A DNA stretch of 64,000 nt from Corynebacterium sp. (GTDB lineage: Bacteria; Actinomycetota; Actinomycetes; Mycobacteriales; Mycobacteriaceae): contig NZ_JAUNLS010000001.1 in NCBI RefSeq assembly GCF_030532325.1, forward strand, positions 62,001 through 126,000. Reading direction: 5' to 3'. The notes beneath the pieces were generated by a model. That model was not told the DNA's origin. It searched no databases and was given only the letters and a program-made list of their open reading frames with translations. The position numbers were made by a program, and so were the translations under genes. Shown in pieces: positions 24,775 through 33,957 of the stretch (positions are counted from its first letter, which is position 1; the number at the start of each line of letters is the position of its first letter).

Positions 24775-26257
24775 CCTCGACGTCCTCGCCGTAATCGAAC
24801 TCGTCGATGAGGCCACGGCGGGCCTGGGAGGCGCGCTTGCGCTCGGCGGCGGAGATGCGGTTGGTGCCGCCGAGGCGGCCGTCGAAGCCGCGGCCCGCGT
24901 CCGTGGCGCGGCCGCCGGCCATCGGCTCGTACTCGAAGGTGATGCCGCCGATGGTCACCGGGCAGCCCTCGATAGCGCCCTGCTTGTGCAGCTCCTCCTC
25001 CACGCCGGCCTTGGCCAGGCGGTCCGCCAGGTAGCCGATGGCCTCCTCGTTCTCGAAGTCGGTCTGCGTGATCCAGCGATCGATCTTCTCGCCCTCAACG
25101 ATGAAACCGCCCTCCACCTCCGGGTCCGGGGTGACGGTGAAGTCCGCGAAGGAACCCTTCTTGCGGGCGGACTTGGGCTGGATGATGGTGTGCGCCTTGT
25201 CCATCTTGGCCCGCGGCTGGGACTTGCGGTGCTCGGCGACCATCTCCATAAGCTTGTACTTCAGCGGCTCCAGGCCCTTGCGGGCCACCGCGGAGATGAT
25301 GAAGACCGGCCAGCCGTACTTCTCTTCCAGCTCGGGTTTGACAAACTCCGCCAGCTCCTCTGCCTCCGGGATGTCGGCTTTGTTGAGGATGATGACGCGG
25401 GGGCGCTCGCGCAGATCCCCAAGCCCGGTGTCCTGCTCCAAAAGCTCCTGGTACTTGGCCAGCTCCTCCTCCAGTGCCTCGATGTCAGAGAGCGGGTCGC
25501 GGCCCGGCTCCAGGGTGGCTACGTCCACCACGTGGGCGAGCACCGCGGTGCGCTCGATGTGGCGCAGGAAGTCCAGGCCCAGGCCCTTGCCCTCGGCGGC
25601 GCCGGGGATAAGCCCGGGAACGTCGGCCATAGTGAAGGACTCGTGGCCCATGTCCACCACGCCGAGGTTGGGCTGCAGGGTGGTAAAGGGGTAATCGCCG
25701 ATCTTCGGCTTGGCGGCGGAGAGCACGGAGATGAGAGAGGACTTGCCCGCGGAGGGGAAGCCCACCAGGCCCACATCCGCCATGGATTTGAGCTCGAGGA
25801 TGAGGTCGCGGGCCTGCCCCGGCTCGCCCTGCAGGGCAAAGCCCGGCGCCTTGCGCGCGGCGGAGACCAACGCGGCGTTGCCTAGGCCGCCGAAGCCGCC
25901 CTCGGCCGCCACGAAGCGGGTGCCGGGGATGGTGAGATCCGCCAGCTGCTCCCCGTCCTCGGAGTAGATCACCGTGCCGGCCGGCACCTCGAGGATGAGG
26001 TCCTTGCCGCGGGCGCCGTTGCGCCAATCGCCGGCCCCGTTGCCGCCGCGCTCGGACTTAATGTGTGGGCGGTAGTGGAAGTCCATGAGGGTGTGGATCT
26101 GCGGGGAGACCTCCAGGAGGATGTCACCGCCGTGGCCGCCGTTGCCGCCATCGGGCCCGCCGAGTGGCTTGAACTTCTCGCGGTGCACGGAGGCACACCC
26201 GTGCCCGCCGTCACCGGCCTGCAGGTGCAGGACCACGCGGTCAATAAATCGTGCCAT
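24734..26257 (-). CDS. obg: GTPase Obg/CgtA
   Basis: 507 aa. Ribosome-assembly and stress GTPase. The Gly-rich Obg fold ([32 protein letters not shown]) is followed by the G domain with GFPSAGKSS (P-loop), [10 protein letters not shown] (G3) and NKAD (G4), then the C-terminal OCT domain (about residues 340-430) and a basic tail. ATG 26257 has GGAGGG 8 nt before it; the upstream GTG 26263 is too close to that site. In related genomes obg directly follows rpmA; here an M20 peptidase lies between. Confidence 0.97.
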   Translation of the reverse strand: MARFIDRVVLHLQAGDGGHGCASVHREKFKPLGGPDGGNGGHGGDILLEVSPQIHTLMDFHYRPHIKSERGGNGAGDWRNGARGKDLILEVPAGTVIYSEDGEQLADLTIPGTRFVAAEGGFGGLGNAALVSAARKAPGFALQGEPGQARDLILELKSMADVGLVGFPSAGKSSLISVLSAAKPKIGDYPFTTLQPNLGVVDMGHESFTMADVPGLIPGAAEGKGLGLDFLRHIERTAVLAHVVDVATLEPGRDPLSDIEALEEELAKYQELLEQDTGLGDLRERPRVIILNKADIPEAEELAEFVKPELEEKYGWPVFIISAVARKGLEPLKYKLMEMVAEHRKSQPRAKMDKAHTIIQPKSARKKGSFADFTVTPDPEVEGGFIVEGEKIDRWITQTDFENEEAIGYLADRLAKAGVEEELHKQGAIEGCPVTIGGITFEYEPMAGGRATDAGRGFDGRLGGTNRISAAERKRASQARRGLIDEFDYGEDVEVTRESANRDRWQG

Positions 26258-26304
26258 GGACACTTCCCTCCGTAATTTCTACTTCTCCTCCCGCAGTCTA
26301 GTGC

Positions 26305-27615
26305 CTATTCGCGCTTGCCTGATAACCCTGCGAGGTGAGTAAGCGCGACGGCAACGTGGAGGCGCACGCCGGTCTCGAGGGCGTCGTCGTCCGCGTAGAA
26401 CTTGGGCGAGTGGTTAGGCACCACTCCGCGCCCGCCTTCCTCGGGGACGAGCTGGCCTTCCTCAGTGAGCACGGCGTCCTGCACGCCCAGCAGGGCGTAG
26501 ACGCCGCCGTAGCGGTTGATGAACTCGGAGACGTCGTCATAGCCCATGAGCGCGGGCACTTCACCCACGCGTTCCTTTGCCCCGGCCGCGGCCTCGAAGG
26601 CAGGGAGCATCGCCTCGATATCCTCGGGGCTATTCACCACGGCGGGGACGTACTGATCAAACTCTGCCTCCGCCGTGCAGCCATAGGCCTGCGCGATGTG
26701 GGTGGCGGTGCGGGCGATCTTTTCGTTGACCTCCTCCATCATCCCGTCCTTGAGGCAGCGCACCGTGCCCCACAGCGTGACGGCACCGCCCACGATGTTG
26801 AAACGGCCCTGGTCCTCCACATGGCCAAGGGAGATGGTAAACGCGTCCTGGGAGTTGAACTGGCGGTAGATCTGTCCCATGGCCGAGATAACGTCCGCGG
26901 CCGCGGGAAGGGGGTCGATACCCTCCCAGGGCATGGAGCCGTGCACCTGCTCGCCGTGGATGGTGATCTTCACCCGCTCGGAGGAGGCGTGCTGGACGCC
27001 TGTCCGGTAGCTCACGCTGCCCTTGGGCAGCGGCATGACGTGCATGCCAAAACTGGTCTGCGGCTGCGGATCCAGCTGATCAAACACGGCGTCTTCCAGC
27101 ATGAGCTTGGCGCCGCCTTCCTCACCCACCGGCGCGCCCTCCTCTGCGGGCTGGAAGGCAAAGTAGACGGTGCCGGCAAAGTCCTCGCGCCGCTGTGCCA
27201 GGACCCTCGCCGCCCCCAGCAGCATCGCCGTGTGGCAATCGTGACCGCAGGCGTGCGCGATGGGGAAAGGACCGCCGGGGTACTCGGTATCGACCTCTTG
27301 GGAAGCGAAGTCCAGACCGCTGTCTTCCTTGACCGGCAGGGCGTCGATATCGGCGCGCAGCAGGATCGCCTTCTCTGACTCCCCCGCTGCCTGCCCCTTC
27401 AGTGCGGCCAGCACACCGTGGCCGCCGAGGCCTGTGCGGATATCCGCGGAATCGAAGCCGAACTCGCGCAGACGCTGAACGATGAAATCCGCAGTCTTGG
27501 TTTCCCGGTTAGAAAGCTCCGGGTACTGGTGCAGGTGATGGCGCCACTCGATGACCTCCGGATGGATCTGGGAGATGCGTTCAAAAAGTTCTTCCACGGC
27601 TTTGCGTGTAGCCAC
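26305..27615 (-). CDS. M20-family amidohydrolase
   Basis: 436 aa from GTG 27615, with AGGAAGGAA 5 nt before it. M20D metal-dependent hydrolase similar to hippurate, N-acyl-amino-acid or IAA-amino-acid hydrolases. LRADIDALPVKE, HACGHDCHTAMLLGAA (Cys/His metal ligands) and FQPAEEGAPVGEEGGAKLML are the metal-site motifs. HGSMPWEGIDPLPAAADVI belongs to the lid/dimerisation domain, and the C-terminal GGRGVVPNHSPKFYADDDAL contains the last His ligand. It is cytoplasmic, without a signal peptide. It is inserted between rpmA and obg; a terminator after rpmA suggests its own promoter. The natural substrate is unknown. Confidence 0.9.
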   Translation of the reverse strand: MATRKAVEELFERISQIHPEVIEWRHHLHQYPELSNRETKTADFIVQRLREFGFDSADIRTGLGGHGVLAALKGQAAGESEKAILLRADIDALPVKEDSGLDFASQEVDTEYPGGPFPIAHACGHDCHTAMLLGAARVLAQRREDFAGTVYFAFQPAEEGAPVGEEGGAKLMLEDAVFDQLDPQPQTSFGMHVMPLPKGSVSYRTGVQHASSERVKITIHGEQVHGSMPWEGIDPLPAAADVISAMGQIYRQFNSQDAFTISLGHVEDQGRFNIVGGAVTLWGTVRCLKDGMMEEVNEKIARTATHIAQAYGCTAEAEFDQYVPAVVNSPEDIEAMLPAFEAAAGAKERVGEVPALMGYDDVSEFINRYGGVYALLGVQDAVLTEEGQLVPEEGGRGVVPNHSPKFYADDDALETGVRLHVAVALTHLAGLSGKRE

Positions 27616-27688
27616 GGGCGTTCCTTCCTGTTGGGGGTTCAAACAACCCCAGGCTACGTCCGCGATGCGCCCCGGCGAAAGGAGGCGA

Positions 27689-27723
27689 GAAAAATGCCCT
27701 CCCTCAGTGAAGAGGAAGGGCAT
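27689..27723 (-). terminator. Terminator of rplU-rpmA
   Basis: A 12-bp stem with one mismatch (27694-27723, ATGCCCT...AGGGCAT outer part) and a 6-nt loop, followed on the minus strand by a T-run (TTTTTC). It sits 22 bp after the rpmA stop and before the M20 gene. Confidence 0.85.
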
Positions 27724-27744
27724 CGAGTTCCTTAAGGGGCGCGC

Positions 27745-28023
27745 TTAGGCAGTAGCCTCAGCAGCGGCCTCCTCAGCCGGAACGATGTTCACGATGCGGC
27801 GGTTGCGCTTGATAGCGAACTCAACAGCGCCGGCCTCGAGGGCGAACAGGGTATCGTCGCCGCCGCGACCAACGTTCTCACCGGGGTGGAACTTGGTGCC
27901 GCGCTGACGCACGATGATCTCGCCGGCCTTAACCTGCTGACCACCGAAGCGCTTGACGCCGAGACGCTTGGACTCGGAATCGCGACCGTTGCTGGAGCTG
28001 GAAGCACCCTTCTTGTGTGCCAT
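27745..28023 (-). CDS. rpmA: 50S ribosomal protein L27
   Basis: 92 aa. [29 protein letters not shown] is the classic N-terminus that reaches towards the peptidyl-transferase centre, with no processing extension before it. [27 protein letters not shown] follows. The C-terminal EEAAAEATA tail is lineage typical. A purine-rich ribosome site (AAAGGAGGG) precedes the ATG. It is cotranscribed with rplU, 40 bp upstream. Confidence 0.98.
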   Translation of the reverse strand: MAHKKGASSSSNGRDSESKRLGVKRFGGQQVKAGEIIVRQRGTKFHPGENVGRGGDDTLFALEAGAVEFAIKRNRRIVNIVPAEEAAAEATA

Positions 28024-28063
28024 GTGGTTTCCCTCCTTTAAGGGTGTGAGAGCCGGTTAAGGC

Positions 28064-28369
28064 TTACTTGATACCGGTGATCTTCAGGGTGGTCACGGGC
28101 TGACGGTGGCCCTGACGCACCTTGTAACCGGTCTTGTTCTTGTACTTAAGAATGTCGATCTTCGGGCCCTTGCCCTGCTCGACGATTTCTGCGGAGACGG
28201 AAACCTTCTCGAGGTCAGCAGCCTTCGACTTCACGGTTGCGCCATCGACGAGCAGAACCGGGGTGAGAGCCACGGATGCACCCGGCTCACCCTCGATCTT
28301 CTCGACCTTGACGAGGTCACCTTCAGCAACCTTGTACTGCTTTCCGCCGGTCTTGACGATCGCGTACAT
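28064..28369 (-). CDS. rplU: 50S ribosomal protein L21
   Basis: 101 aa. [25 protein letters not shown] and the C-terminal [31 protein letters not shown] are diagnostic of L21, which binds 23S rRNA. First gene of rplU-rpmA. The leader region upstream holds a 7-bp hairpin (28398-28426) that might serve L21-leader autoregulation. Confidence 0.98.
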   Translation of the reverse strand: MYAIVKTGGKQYKVAEGDLVKVEKIEGEPGASVALTPVLLVDGATVKSKAADLEKVSVSAEIVEQGKGPKIDILKYKNKTGYKVRQGHRQPVTTLKITGIK

Positions 28370-28397
28370 AGAGGGTTACCCCTTATCTAAACTCGGC

Positions 28398-28426
28398 TCA
28401 GAAGCAGCAGGGTGCGCCACTTCTGA
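28398..28426 (-). promoter_or_regulatory. Hairpin in the rplU leader
   Basis: TCAGAAG / CTTCTGA stem with a 15-nt loop, 29 bp upstream of the rplU start. Leaders that bind L21 are known before rplU in several phyla; this one is only a structural candidate. Confidence 0.3.
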
Positions 28427-28550
28427 ATGGACAATTACTTTTGCGTTTAGACCTGCAGCGGACGCGGCAAGACACACCGCTTGAAGCAGTGGGCGCGCAG
28501 TCCAGCGCAATCGCGGTCTAAACAGCGACTGTCAAAGAGTACCCCGCGGA

Positions 28551-28583
28551 GGGTGGAAAATACAAACTGCCTCTTTTCCACCC
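28551..28583. terminator. Possible terminator-like hairpin after rne
   Basis: GGGTGGAAAA / TTTTCCACCC, a perfect 10-bp stem with a 13-nt loop, 15 bp past the rne stop. There is no T-run after it on the minus strand, so it could instead protect or process the message. Confidence 0.4.
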
Positions 28584-28597
28584 GCGTGGCGCACCCC

Positions 28598-31500
28598 CTA
28601 GGAGAAGCGACGGCGTGCTACGCGACGCCGCCCGCGGCCACTGCCCTGGCTACCGCCCTGCTCCTTGGGCTGCTCCTTCTTAGAAGCTTCTTCCTGGGGT
28701 TGCGCAGCCGCACGTGCCCCACTGGCACGCACCGCCCGGCGACGTCCACGGCCGCGCCCAGCCACAGGGTTCTTCTGCTCCTCGGGCGCTGCCTCTTGCT
28801 CTGGCACGTGCTGGCGAGCATCCCCGCGGCGGGCGTCACTGCGGCGAGTCGCGCGGCGGCGTCCCCTGCCCGCGCGGCGCGTGGGCTCGCTGGCAGGCTC
28901 GGGGCGGGCCTCGTCACTCGGCGCGGACTGTTGCTCACTACCGAAGTCCTCCGGACGTGGCGCGACATCGGAGCGGGAGTTTCCACGGGTGCGGCGCTTG
29001 CGGCGCGGGGAGGCCTCGAACTCGGCCAGGGCCTCCTCGTAGGTCTGCTTCTGCTGCTCGGCAGCGGTCTGCTTCTGCTGCTCCTTCTGCTGGGGACGGG
29101 TGCGGCGGGTAGAGCGGCGGCGGCCACGGCCCCGCTCGCGATGGCTTTCCTCGCGGGTGGAGGCGTCGACTTCGCTATCCGGGACGTGGGAGCGGAACTC
29201 GGCTACCTCGTCAAGCTCCGCAGCGTTATCCGCGGCCTGATAGCCAATGTTGGCGATGTCCTCCACATCCGCAGCCTCGCTCACCCGGGTGGCGCGGCGG
29301 CGGCCACGGCCACGGCCGTGCTGAGGCTCATCATTCTCCACGACGACGCTGGCCACCAGCTCCTCGATGGAGGACTTCTCCTGCTTCTCAGGCTGCTCCT
29401 CATCGTGGTGCATGGCCAACGCGGCGGGATGCTGCTGCGGATCCTGCTGCGGCTTGCGGCGCTGTTCCTTGCGGGAGCGGCGGCCCTTCTGCTCAGAGTT
29501 TTTGTGCTCCGTGTGCTTGTGCTCGTGCTCCTGGTTCTCATCCACCGGGTACTCATGGATGATAATGCCGCGGCCGTGGCAGGCCTCGCACTCGGTGGAG
29601 AAGGTCTCGATGAGCCCGGTGCCCAAGCGCTTGCGGGTCATCTGCACCAGGCCCAGGGAAGTCACCTCGGAGACCTGGTGGCGGGTGCGGTCGCGGCCCA
29701 GCGCCTCCTTGAGGCGGCGCAGCACCAGCTCCTGGTTTTCCGGCAGCACCATGTCGATGAAGTCGACGACAATCATACCGCCCAGATCCCGCAGGCGCAT
29801 CTGGCGCACGATCTCCTCGGCGGCCTCCAGGTTGTTGCGGGTCACGGTCTCCTCCAGGTTGCCGCCAGAGCCGGTGAACTTGCCGGTGTTGACGTCGATG
29901 ACCGTCATGGCCTCGGTGCGGTCAATGACCAGCGTGCCGCCGGAGGGCAGCCACACCTTGCGGCTGAGTGCCTTGTGCAGCTGCTCGTCAATGCGGTAGG
30001 CCTCGAAGGCATCGCCCCCGCCGTGTTCGGAGGCCTCGTACCTCTCCACGCGGTCCGCCAAATCATGCGCCATGGAATCCACGTAGGCCTTGACGGTGTT
30101 GTAGGAACGCTTGCCGTCCACCACCAGCCTGGTGAAGTCCTCGTTGAAGAGATCGCGCACCACCTTGACCAGGAGGTCCGGCTCCTCGTAGAGGGTCACC
30201 GGCTTAGCACCCTTGGAGGCCTTTTCCTTCTCCGCGCGGGTGGTGATGTCCTCCCACAGGTTGTGGAGGCGGTTGACGTCGCCAGCGATGGCTTCCTCGG
30301 AGACGTTTTCTGCTGCGGTGCGGATGATCGCGCCGCCGTCGCCAGGCACCACGCGCTCCAGAATGCCCTTGAGGCGCTTGCGCTCCGGCACGGGCAGCTT
30401 GCGGGAAATACCCGCGCTGCGGCCACCGGGTACGTAGACCAGGTAGCGCCCCGCCAGGGAGATCTGGGTGGTCAGGCGCGCACCCTTGTGGCCGATGGGA
30501 TCCTTGGCCACCTGCACGAGGATCTGGTCCCCGGACTTCAGGGCGTTTTCAATCTTGCGCCCGCGCCCGCCCAGGCCCAGCGCATGCCAATTCACCTCGC
30601 CGGCGTAGAGCACGCCGTTGCGTCCCTGTCCGATGTCAATGAAGGCCGCCTCCATGGACGGCAGCACGTTTTGCACGCGGCCCAGGTAGATGTTGCCGAT
30701 GAGCGAGGGGTGCGCCTCCGTGGTCACGAAGTGCTCGACCAGCAGGTCGTCCTCCAGCACGCCCACCTGGGTGATGATGCCGGCGCCGTCGGTGCGCTGC
30801 TTATCGCGCACCACCATCGTGCGTTCCACGGACTCGCGCCGCGCCAGAAACTCCGCCTGGGAGACAAGGTGCTGGCGCACACGGCCCTTCTCACGCAGCT
30901 CTGCTCGGCGACGCCGCTGCGCCTCAATACGGGTGGAGCCCTTAATGGCCCTGGGCTCGTCGATGATCTCGACTTCCTGCTCCTGCTGCGTGCCGCGTCC
31001 GCGGGAGGTTCCGCGGCTGCCGCGCCGGCGCCCGCCCTTCGACTCCGACGCCGTGGCCTTGGATCCGGCATGAGAGCCATCCGTGCTCTCAGCCTCTGCC
31101 TCGGCTTCAGCTTCAGTATCAGCATCGGAGTAAGGCTGCGTGGGCTTGGCGGGGGCGGTGGCGGTGGGCGCCAGGAAGATCGGCGCGTACTCGGAGACCT
31201 CCGAGGCTTCCTCCGGCATCGGGGTCACCGGCGGCGTGGACTCCTCCCCTTCTGCGAACTCGGTGTCCTTGAATACCTCCGAGAGCTCGTCTGCTTCCAC
31301 CGGCTGGGCCTTAGCCAGCTCCAGCTCCACCTTGTCCTCGATCTGCGAGATCTCATTGATGACGTTCTTGCGCACGCGCTCGCGCAGCTTGGGATCCTCC
31401 GCGGGGTCCTGCTCTGTGTTCTGCTCTTCTGGCTGCTCCCCTGGCTGCTGCTCTGACTTGGCAGGTGCGGCGAGGGAGTCGAGCACGGCGGCGATCTCCT

Positions 31501-31786
31501 CCGGGGTCATGCCGGACTGGCTGACCTTCTTCATCCCCAGCTCAGCACACGCGGCTACCAGCTCCTTGGAGGCGATGCCCAGCTCCTTGGCCAGGACGTG
31601 CACGCGCATCTTGGCCGGCAGACTCGCGCGGTCAATCTCGGCCGCGCGCTGGGCTAGTTCCTGCCCGGCTAGCTCCTGCCCGGAATCTGCGGGCTTATCC
31701 GTCTTCTTGTCTGTCTTCTTGGTGGCAGCTTTCTTTGCTGCAGTCTTCTTGGTTGCCACTTTCCTGGCCACTCCTGACGTACTCAT
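28598..31786 (-). CDS. rne: Ribonuclease E/G with IF-2 N-terminal domain
   Basis: 1062 aa from ATG 31786. Endoribonuclease for mRNA decay and rRNA processing. Order: Lys/Ala-rich start, IF2_N domain (about residues 45-100, MRVHVLAKELGIASKELVAACAELGMKKVS), an acidic disordered region, an Arg-rich stretch, the S1 domain (YLGRVQNVLPSMEAAFIDIGQGRNGVLYAGEV), the catalytic Rne/Rng core with GGMIVVDFIDM, the Zn-link CEACHGRG, and a long Arg/Glu/Gln-rich C-terminal tail with repeated RGRRRA-type motifs likely to bind RNA. The core sits centrally, as in other actinobacterial RNase E. The 5' region holds a large hairpin (31875-31918). Confidence 0.93.
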   Translation of the reverse strand: MSTSGVARKVATKKTAAKKAATKKTDKKTDKPADSGQELAGQELAQRAAEIDRASLPAKMRVHVLAKELGIASKELVAACAELGMKKVSQSGMTPEEIAAVLDSLAAPAKSEQQPGEQPEEQNTEQDPAEDPKLRERVRKNVINEISQIEDKVELELAKAQPVEADELSEVFKDTEFAEGEESTPPVTPMPEEASEVSEYAPIFLAPTATAPAKPTQPYSDADTEAEAEAEAESTDGSHAGSKATASESKGGRRRGSRGTSRGRGTQQEQEVEIIDEPRAIKGSTRIEAQRRRRAELREKGRVRQHLVSQAEFLARRESVERTMVVRDKQRTDGAGIITQVGVLEDDLLVEHFVTTEAHPSLIGNIYLGRVQNVLPSMEAAFIDIGQGRNGVLYAGEVNWHALGLGGRGRKIENALKSGDQILVQVAKDPIGHKGARLTTQISLAGRYLVYVPGGRSAGISRKLPVPERKRLKGILERVVPGDGGAIIRTAAENVSEEAIAGDVNRLHNLWEDITTRAEKEKASKGAKPVTLYEEPDLLVKVVRDLFNEDFTRLVVDGKRSYNTVKAYVDSMAHDLADRVERYEASEHGGGDAFEAYRIDEQLHKALSRKVWLPSGGTLVIDRTEAMTVIDVNTGKFTGSGGNLEETVTRNNLEAAEEIVRQMRLRDLGGMIVVDFIDMVLPENQELVLRRLKEALGRDRTRHQVSEVTSLGLVQMTRKRLGTGLIETFSTECEACHGRGIIIHEYPVDENQEHEHKHTEHKNSEQKGRRSRKEQRRKPQQDPQQHPAALAMHHDEEQPEKQEKSSIEELVASVVVENDEPQHGRGRGRRRATRVSEAADVEDIANIGYQAADNAAELDEVAEFRSHVPDSEVDASTREESHRERGRGRRRSTRRTRPQQKEQQKQTAAEQQKQTYEEALAEFEASPRRKRRTRGNSRSDVAPRPEDFGSEQQSAPSDEARPEPASEPTRRAGRGRRRATRRSDARRGDARQHVPEQEAAPEEQKNPVAGRGRGRRRAVRASGARAAAQPQEEASKKEQPKEQGGSQGSGRGRRRVARRRFS

Positions 31787-31874
31787 GCGGCCCACTGCCC
31801 CGGGCGCAGGCACCGCTTGCTGCGCTGCCGCCGCCACACGGGGAAGAACCGTTGGTGAAATGTAATCGCTATGA

Positions 31875-31918
31875 AATTGTTGTGGCGGCCGTGCCCTGTG
31901 CACGGGCCGCTGACAATT
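31875..31918 (-). promoter_or_regulatory. Large hairpin upstream of rne
   Basis: An outer AATTGT/ACAATT arm, a small internal loop, then GCGGCC/GGCCGC and GTGC/GCAC around a CCTGT loop, with one bulged G. It starts 89 bp upstream of the rne ATG. It could be a leader structure through which RNase E controls its own mRNA, as known for E. coli rne, though the sequence is unrelated. Confidence 0.5.
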
Positions 31919-32012
31919 GGCGTCCAGCGCGCCAAACCGTGATGACACGCTTCCCCTATTCTGGCACAAAAGTTACCCCTCATGCGTGTGCGGCGTTGTT
32001 AGCCTGATCAAC

Positions 32013-32822
32013 ATGAACGAACCCGAACCCAACCAATCACGCCCGCTTGACCGCACCCCACACACCCCACCCCCAGTTCCCCACACCGTGGATGAGGTTC
32101 GCGCCCGCAACGAGCCGGCGCTGCGGGATCTGGCCATGATTGGCGTCCCGGCGGGCATTGCCATCGGCCTCAGCCAGGTGGAGTTCGGGCTGCAAGTCCC
32201 GCTCATTGCCGCCTGCTGGGTCTTCATCGTCTTCGGCGTGCTGGGCCTTATCCGCCGCTGGCCCACCTCCATTCAGGCCGAGCGCAGCGAGGTGCGCTCC
32301 GGCGACTACGCCGCCGTGGCCTACTGGGCGCCGTTTCTGCCCATCGTGGTGCCCATCGCCGGCGGCGCGCTGAGCAGCCTGGGTCTCACGGAAGATCTCA
32401 CCTTTAACCCGATACTCGTGGCCGTGGGCTACGGCCTGTGGTCAGCCCCGGCCATCGTGCTGGGCGGGTGGGCGCTGTTTAATAGCAGCTATCGCATCGG
32501 GCGCCGCCGCATCAAGCAGATCAACGCCGACCCCAGCCTGGACGGGGTCACCGCGGAATCCATCGAGGCCACAATCGCACACCGCCCCATTGTCAGCGCA
32601 CTCGTCGCAGCCGGCGCAGTGGACGGCAACACGGTGATTCTCAAGAGGCTGCGCAAGCTGGTGCGCTACGACGACGGCCTCAAAGAGGATCTCAGGGAGC
32701 TGGAGAAGGTGGGCGTGGTCAAGCTCATCGGCACTCGCATCGGCAGCAACGCCGAGCGCACGTGGCAGGTCACCCTCACCAAGGAAGGCGTGCGCTGCAT
32801 GCGGGAGGCGGCGAAACGCTAG
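32013..32822 (+). CDS. Membrane protein with C-terminal winged-helix-like domain, function unknown
   Basis: 269 aa from ATG 32013. A Pro-rich polar N-terminus (about 45 residues) is followed by four hydrophobic segments (about residues 50-155: LAMIGVPAGIAIGLS, VPLIAACWVFIVFGVLGLI, YWAPFLPIVVPIAGGALSSLG, ILVAVGYGLWSAPAIVLGGWALF). The soluble C-terminal half (AHRPIVSALVAAGAVDGNTVILKRLRKLVRYDDGLKEDLRELEKVGVV) has the pattern of a winged helix. TAGCCT lies 7 nt before the ATG, so it may be leaderless. It is divergent from rne. I do not recognise the family. Confidence 0.75.
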   Translation: MNEPEPNQSRPLDRTPHTPPPVPHTVDEVRARNEPALRDLAMIGVPAGIAIGLSQVEFGLQVPLIAACWVFIVFGVLGLIRRWPTSIQAERSEVRSGDYAAVAYWAPFLPIVVPIAGGALSSLGLTEDLTFNPILVAVGYGLWSAPAIVLGGWALFNSSYRIGRRRIKQINADPSLDGVTAESIEATIAHRPIVSALVAAGAVDGNTVILKRLRKLVRYDDGLKEDLRELEKVGVVKLIGTRIGSNAERTWQVTLTKEGVRCMREAAKR

Positions 32823-32872
32823 GCATTTCAGGCAGCGGTGGTACCAAGCAGAGACGGTACAAATTGACGGGG

Positions 32873-32898
32873 AAGCCCGAAAAACCGGGCGGTTTTCG
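32873..32898 (+). terminator. Terminator after the membrane protein gene
   Basis: GCCCG/CGGGC stem (32875-32890) followed by GGTTTTCG; an alternative CGAAAA/TTTTCG pairing overlaps it and could act in both directions. Confidence 0.6.
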
Positions 32899-32951
32899 AG
32901 CCTTAGCCGTCAAAACGGTCGCGGGATCCGGTGCGTGGGAGGGACAAAACA

Positions 32952-32996
32952 GAAAGAACCCCGCCACACGTGAGCTGGGAGTGCTCGGTGGCGGGG
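32952..32996 (-). terminator. Terminator of the valS-folC-DUF4233-ndk unit
   Basis: CCCCGCCAC/GTGGCGGGG stem (9 bp) with a loop containing a small GAGC/GCTC hairpin, followed on the minus strand by TTCTTTC. It lies 27 bp past the ndk stop. Confidence 0.75.
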
Positions 32997-33022
32997 TGTG
33001 AAGATTAAGCAGCGCTACGGCT

Positions 33023-33433
33023 TTAGAGGTTCGGGAACCAGATGGAGATCTCGCGCTCGGCGGACTCCGGGGAGTCGGAGCCGTGGACAACGTTCTCGCC
33101 CACGGTCAGGGCGAAGTCACCGCGGATGGTGCCCGGGGTGGCCTTGGAGACCGGGTCGGTGCCGCCGGCCAGCTGGCGCCACGCCTCGATGGCGCGCTCG
33201 CCCTCAACGATGCCAGCAACCAGCGGAGCGGAGGTGATGAACTCGACGAGCTCGCCGAAGAAGGGCTTGTCCTCGTGCTCTGCGTAGTGCTTCTTTGCGG
33301 TCTCCTCGTCTGCCACACGCAGATCCATGGCAACCAGCTTCAGGCCCTTGCGCTCAATGCGGGAGATGATCTCGCCCACGTGGCCGTTCTTAACGCCGTC
33401 CGGCTTGATGAGAATGAGTGTACGTTCAGTCAT
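33023..33433 (-). CDS. ndk: Nucleoside diphosphate kinase
   Basis: 136 aa. Equalises NTP/NDP pools through a phosphohistidine. [31 protein letters not shown] and the active-site segment [16 protein letters not shown] (catalytic His about 118) are typical. Last gene of valS-folC-DUF4233-ndk, the same order as in mycobacteria, with a 74-bp gap before it. A hairpin terminator follows. Confidence 0.98.
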   Translation of the reverse strand: MTERTLILIKPDGVKNGHVGEIISRIERKGLKLVAMDLRVADEETAKKHYAEHEDKPFFGELVEFITSAPLVAGIVEGERAIEAWRQLAGGTDPVSKATPGTIRGDFALTVGENVVHGSDSPESAEREISIWFPNL

Positions 33434-33507
33434 GGTTTCCTACTCTACCGAAGCCGTGCGGCGCTGGCAGTACTTGGTCGGCCCAAGTTTTCCCGCGCCG
33501 GTCTTCC

Positions 33508-33957
33508 TTACGTGGAGTTGAGATGCTGGGTGGTCAGATACCCGCGCTCCATGCGCGCCACGAGCAGCGAGCGCATGTAGGCCGCCAGCAGCCACAGCAG
33601 CAGGAAGATGATGAACACAGTGGCAATGGACCAGTGAATCATGAATCCCAGGACCACGCCGATGACGTGCAGCACTATCATCGCCTGCACAATCCACGCC
33701 TTGCCCATGACCGCGAAGGAGGCCAGCAGCAGCACCATCGTGGCGATGACCACGCCGTAGTTGAAGGGGGTCCACAGGGTGCCGTCGTACAGCTTGTACA
33801 ACAGCGGAAGGGTCAGCACTAGGGTGATGAGCTCCATCGTCAGGGAGCTGCCCACCACCATGCCGCCAAACTGCTTGAGCGGATCCTTCACCGGGGCCTG
33901 GCCCATGCCCAGCGGGCCAATCTCCTCCTCGGGGACGGGCTTGTGGGAAGAACTCAT
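33508..33957 (-). CDS. DUF4233 membrane protein
   Basis: 149 aa with four predicted membrane helices (LITLVLTLPLLYKLY; YGVVIATMVLLLASFAVMG; WIVQAMIVLHVIGVVLGFMIHW; ATVFIIFLLLWLLAAYM). The segment KQFGGMVVGSSLTMELITLVL is the conserved DUF4233 start. It sits between folC and ndk, as Rv2446c does in M. tuberculosis. It overlaps folC by 4 bp (ATGA). The role is unknown; the fixed position between folate and nucleotide genes is not explained. Confidence 0.88.
   Translation of the reverse strand: MSSSHKPVPEEEIGPLGMGQAPVKDPLKQFGGMVVGSSLTMELITLVLTLPLLYKLYDGTLWTPFNYGVVIATMVLLLASFAVMGKAWIVQAMIVLHVIGVVLGFMIHWSIATVFIIFLLLWLLAAYMRSLLVARMERGYLTTQHLNST

Noticed and set aside
28481-31456. 991-aa open frame on the plus strand opposite rne
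   Set aside because: It mirrors the rne coding strand, consists of Leu/Ala/Arg-rich low-complexity sequence and has no recognisable domain; rne has clear S1 and catalytic motifs.
31795-31983. Extension of RNase E upstream to 31969
   Set aside because: The extra 61 residues contain the leader hairpin sequence and show no domain; ATG 31786 gives the usual Lys/Ala-rich start.
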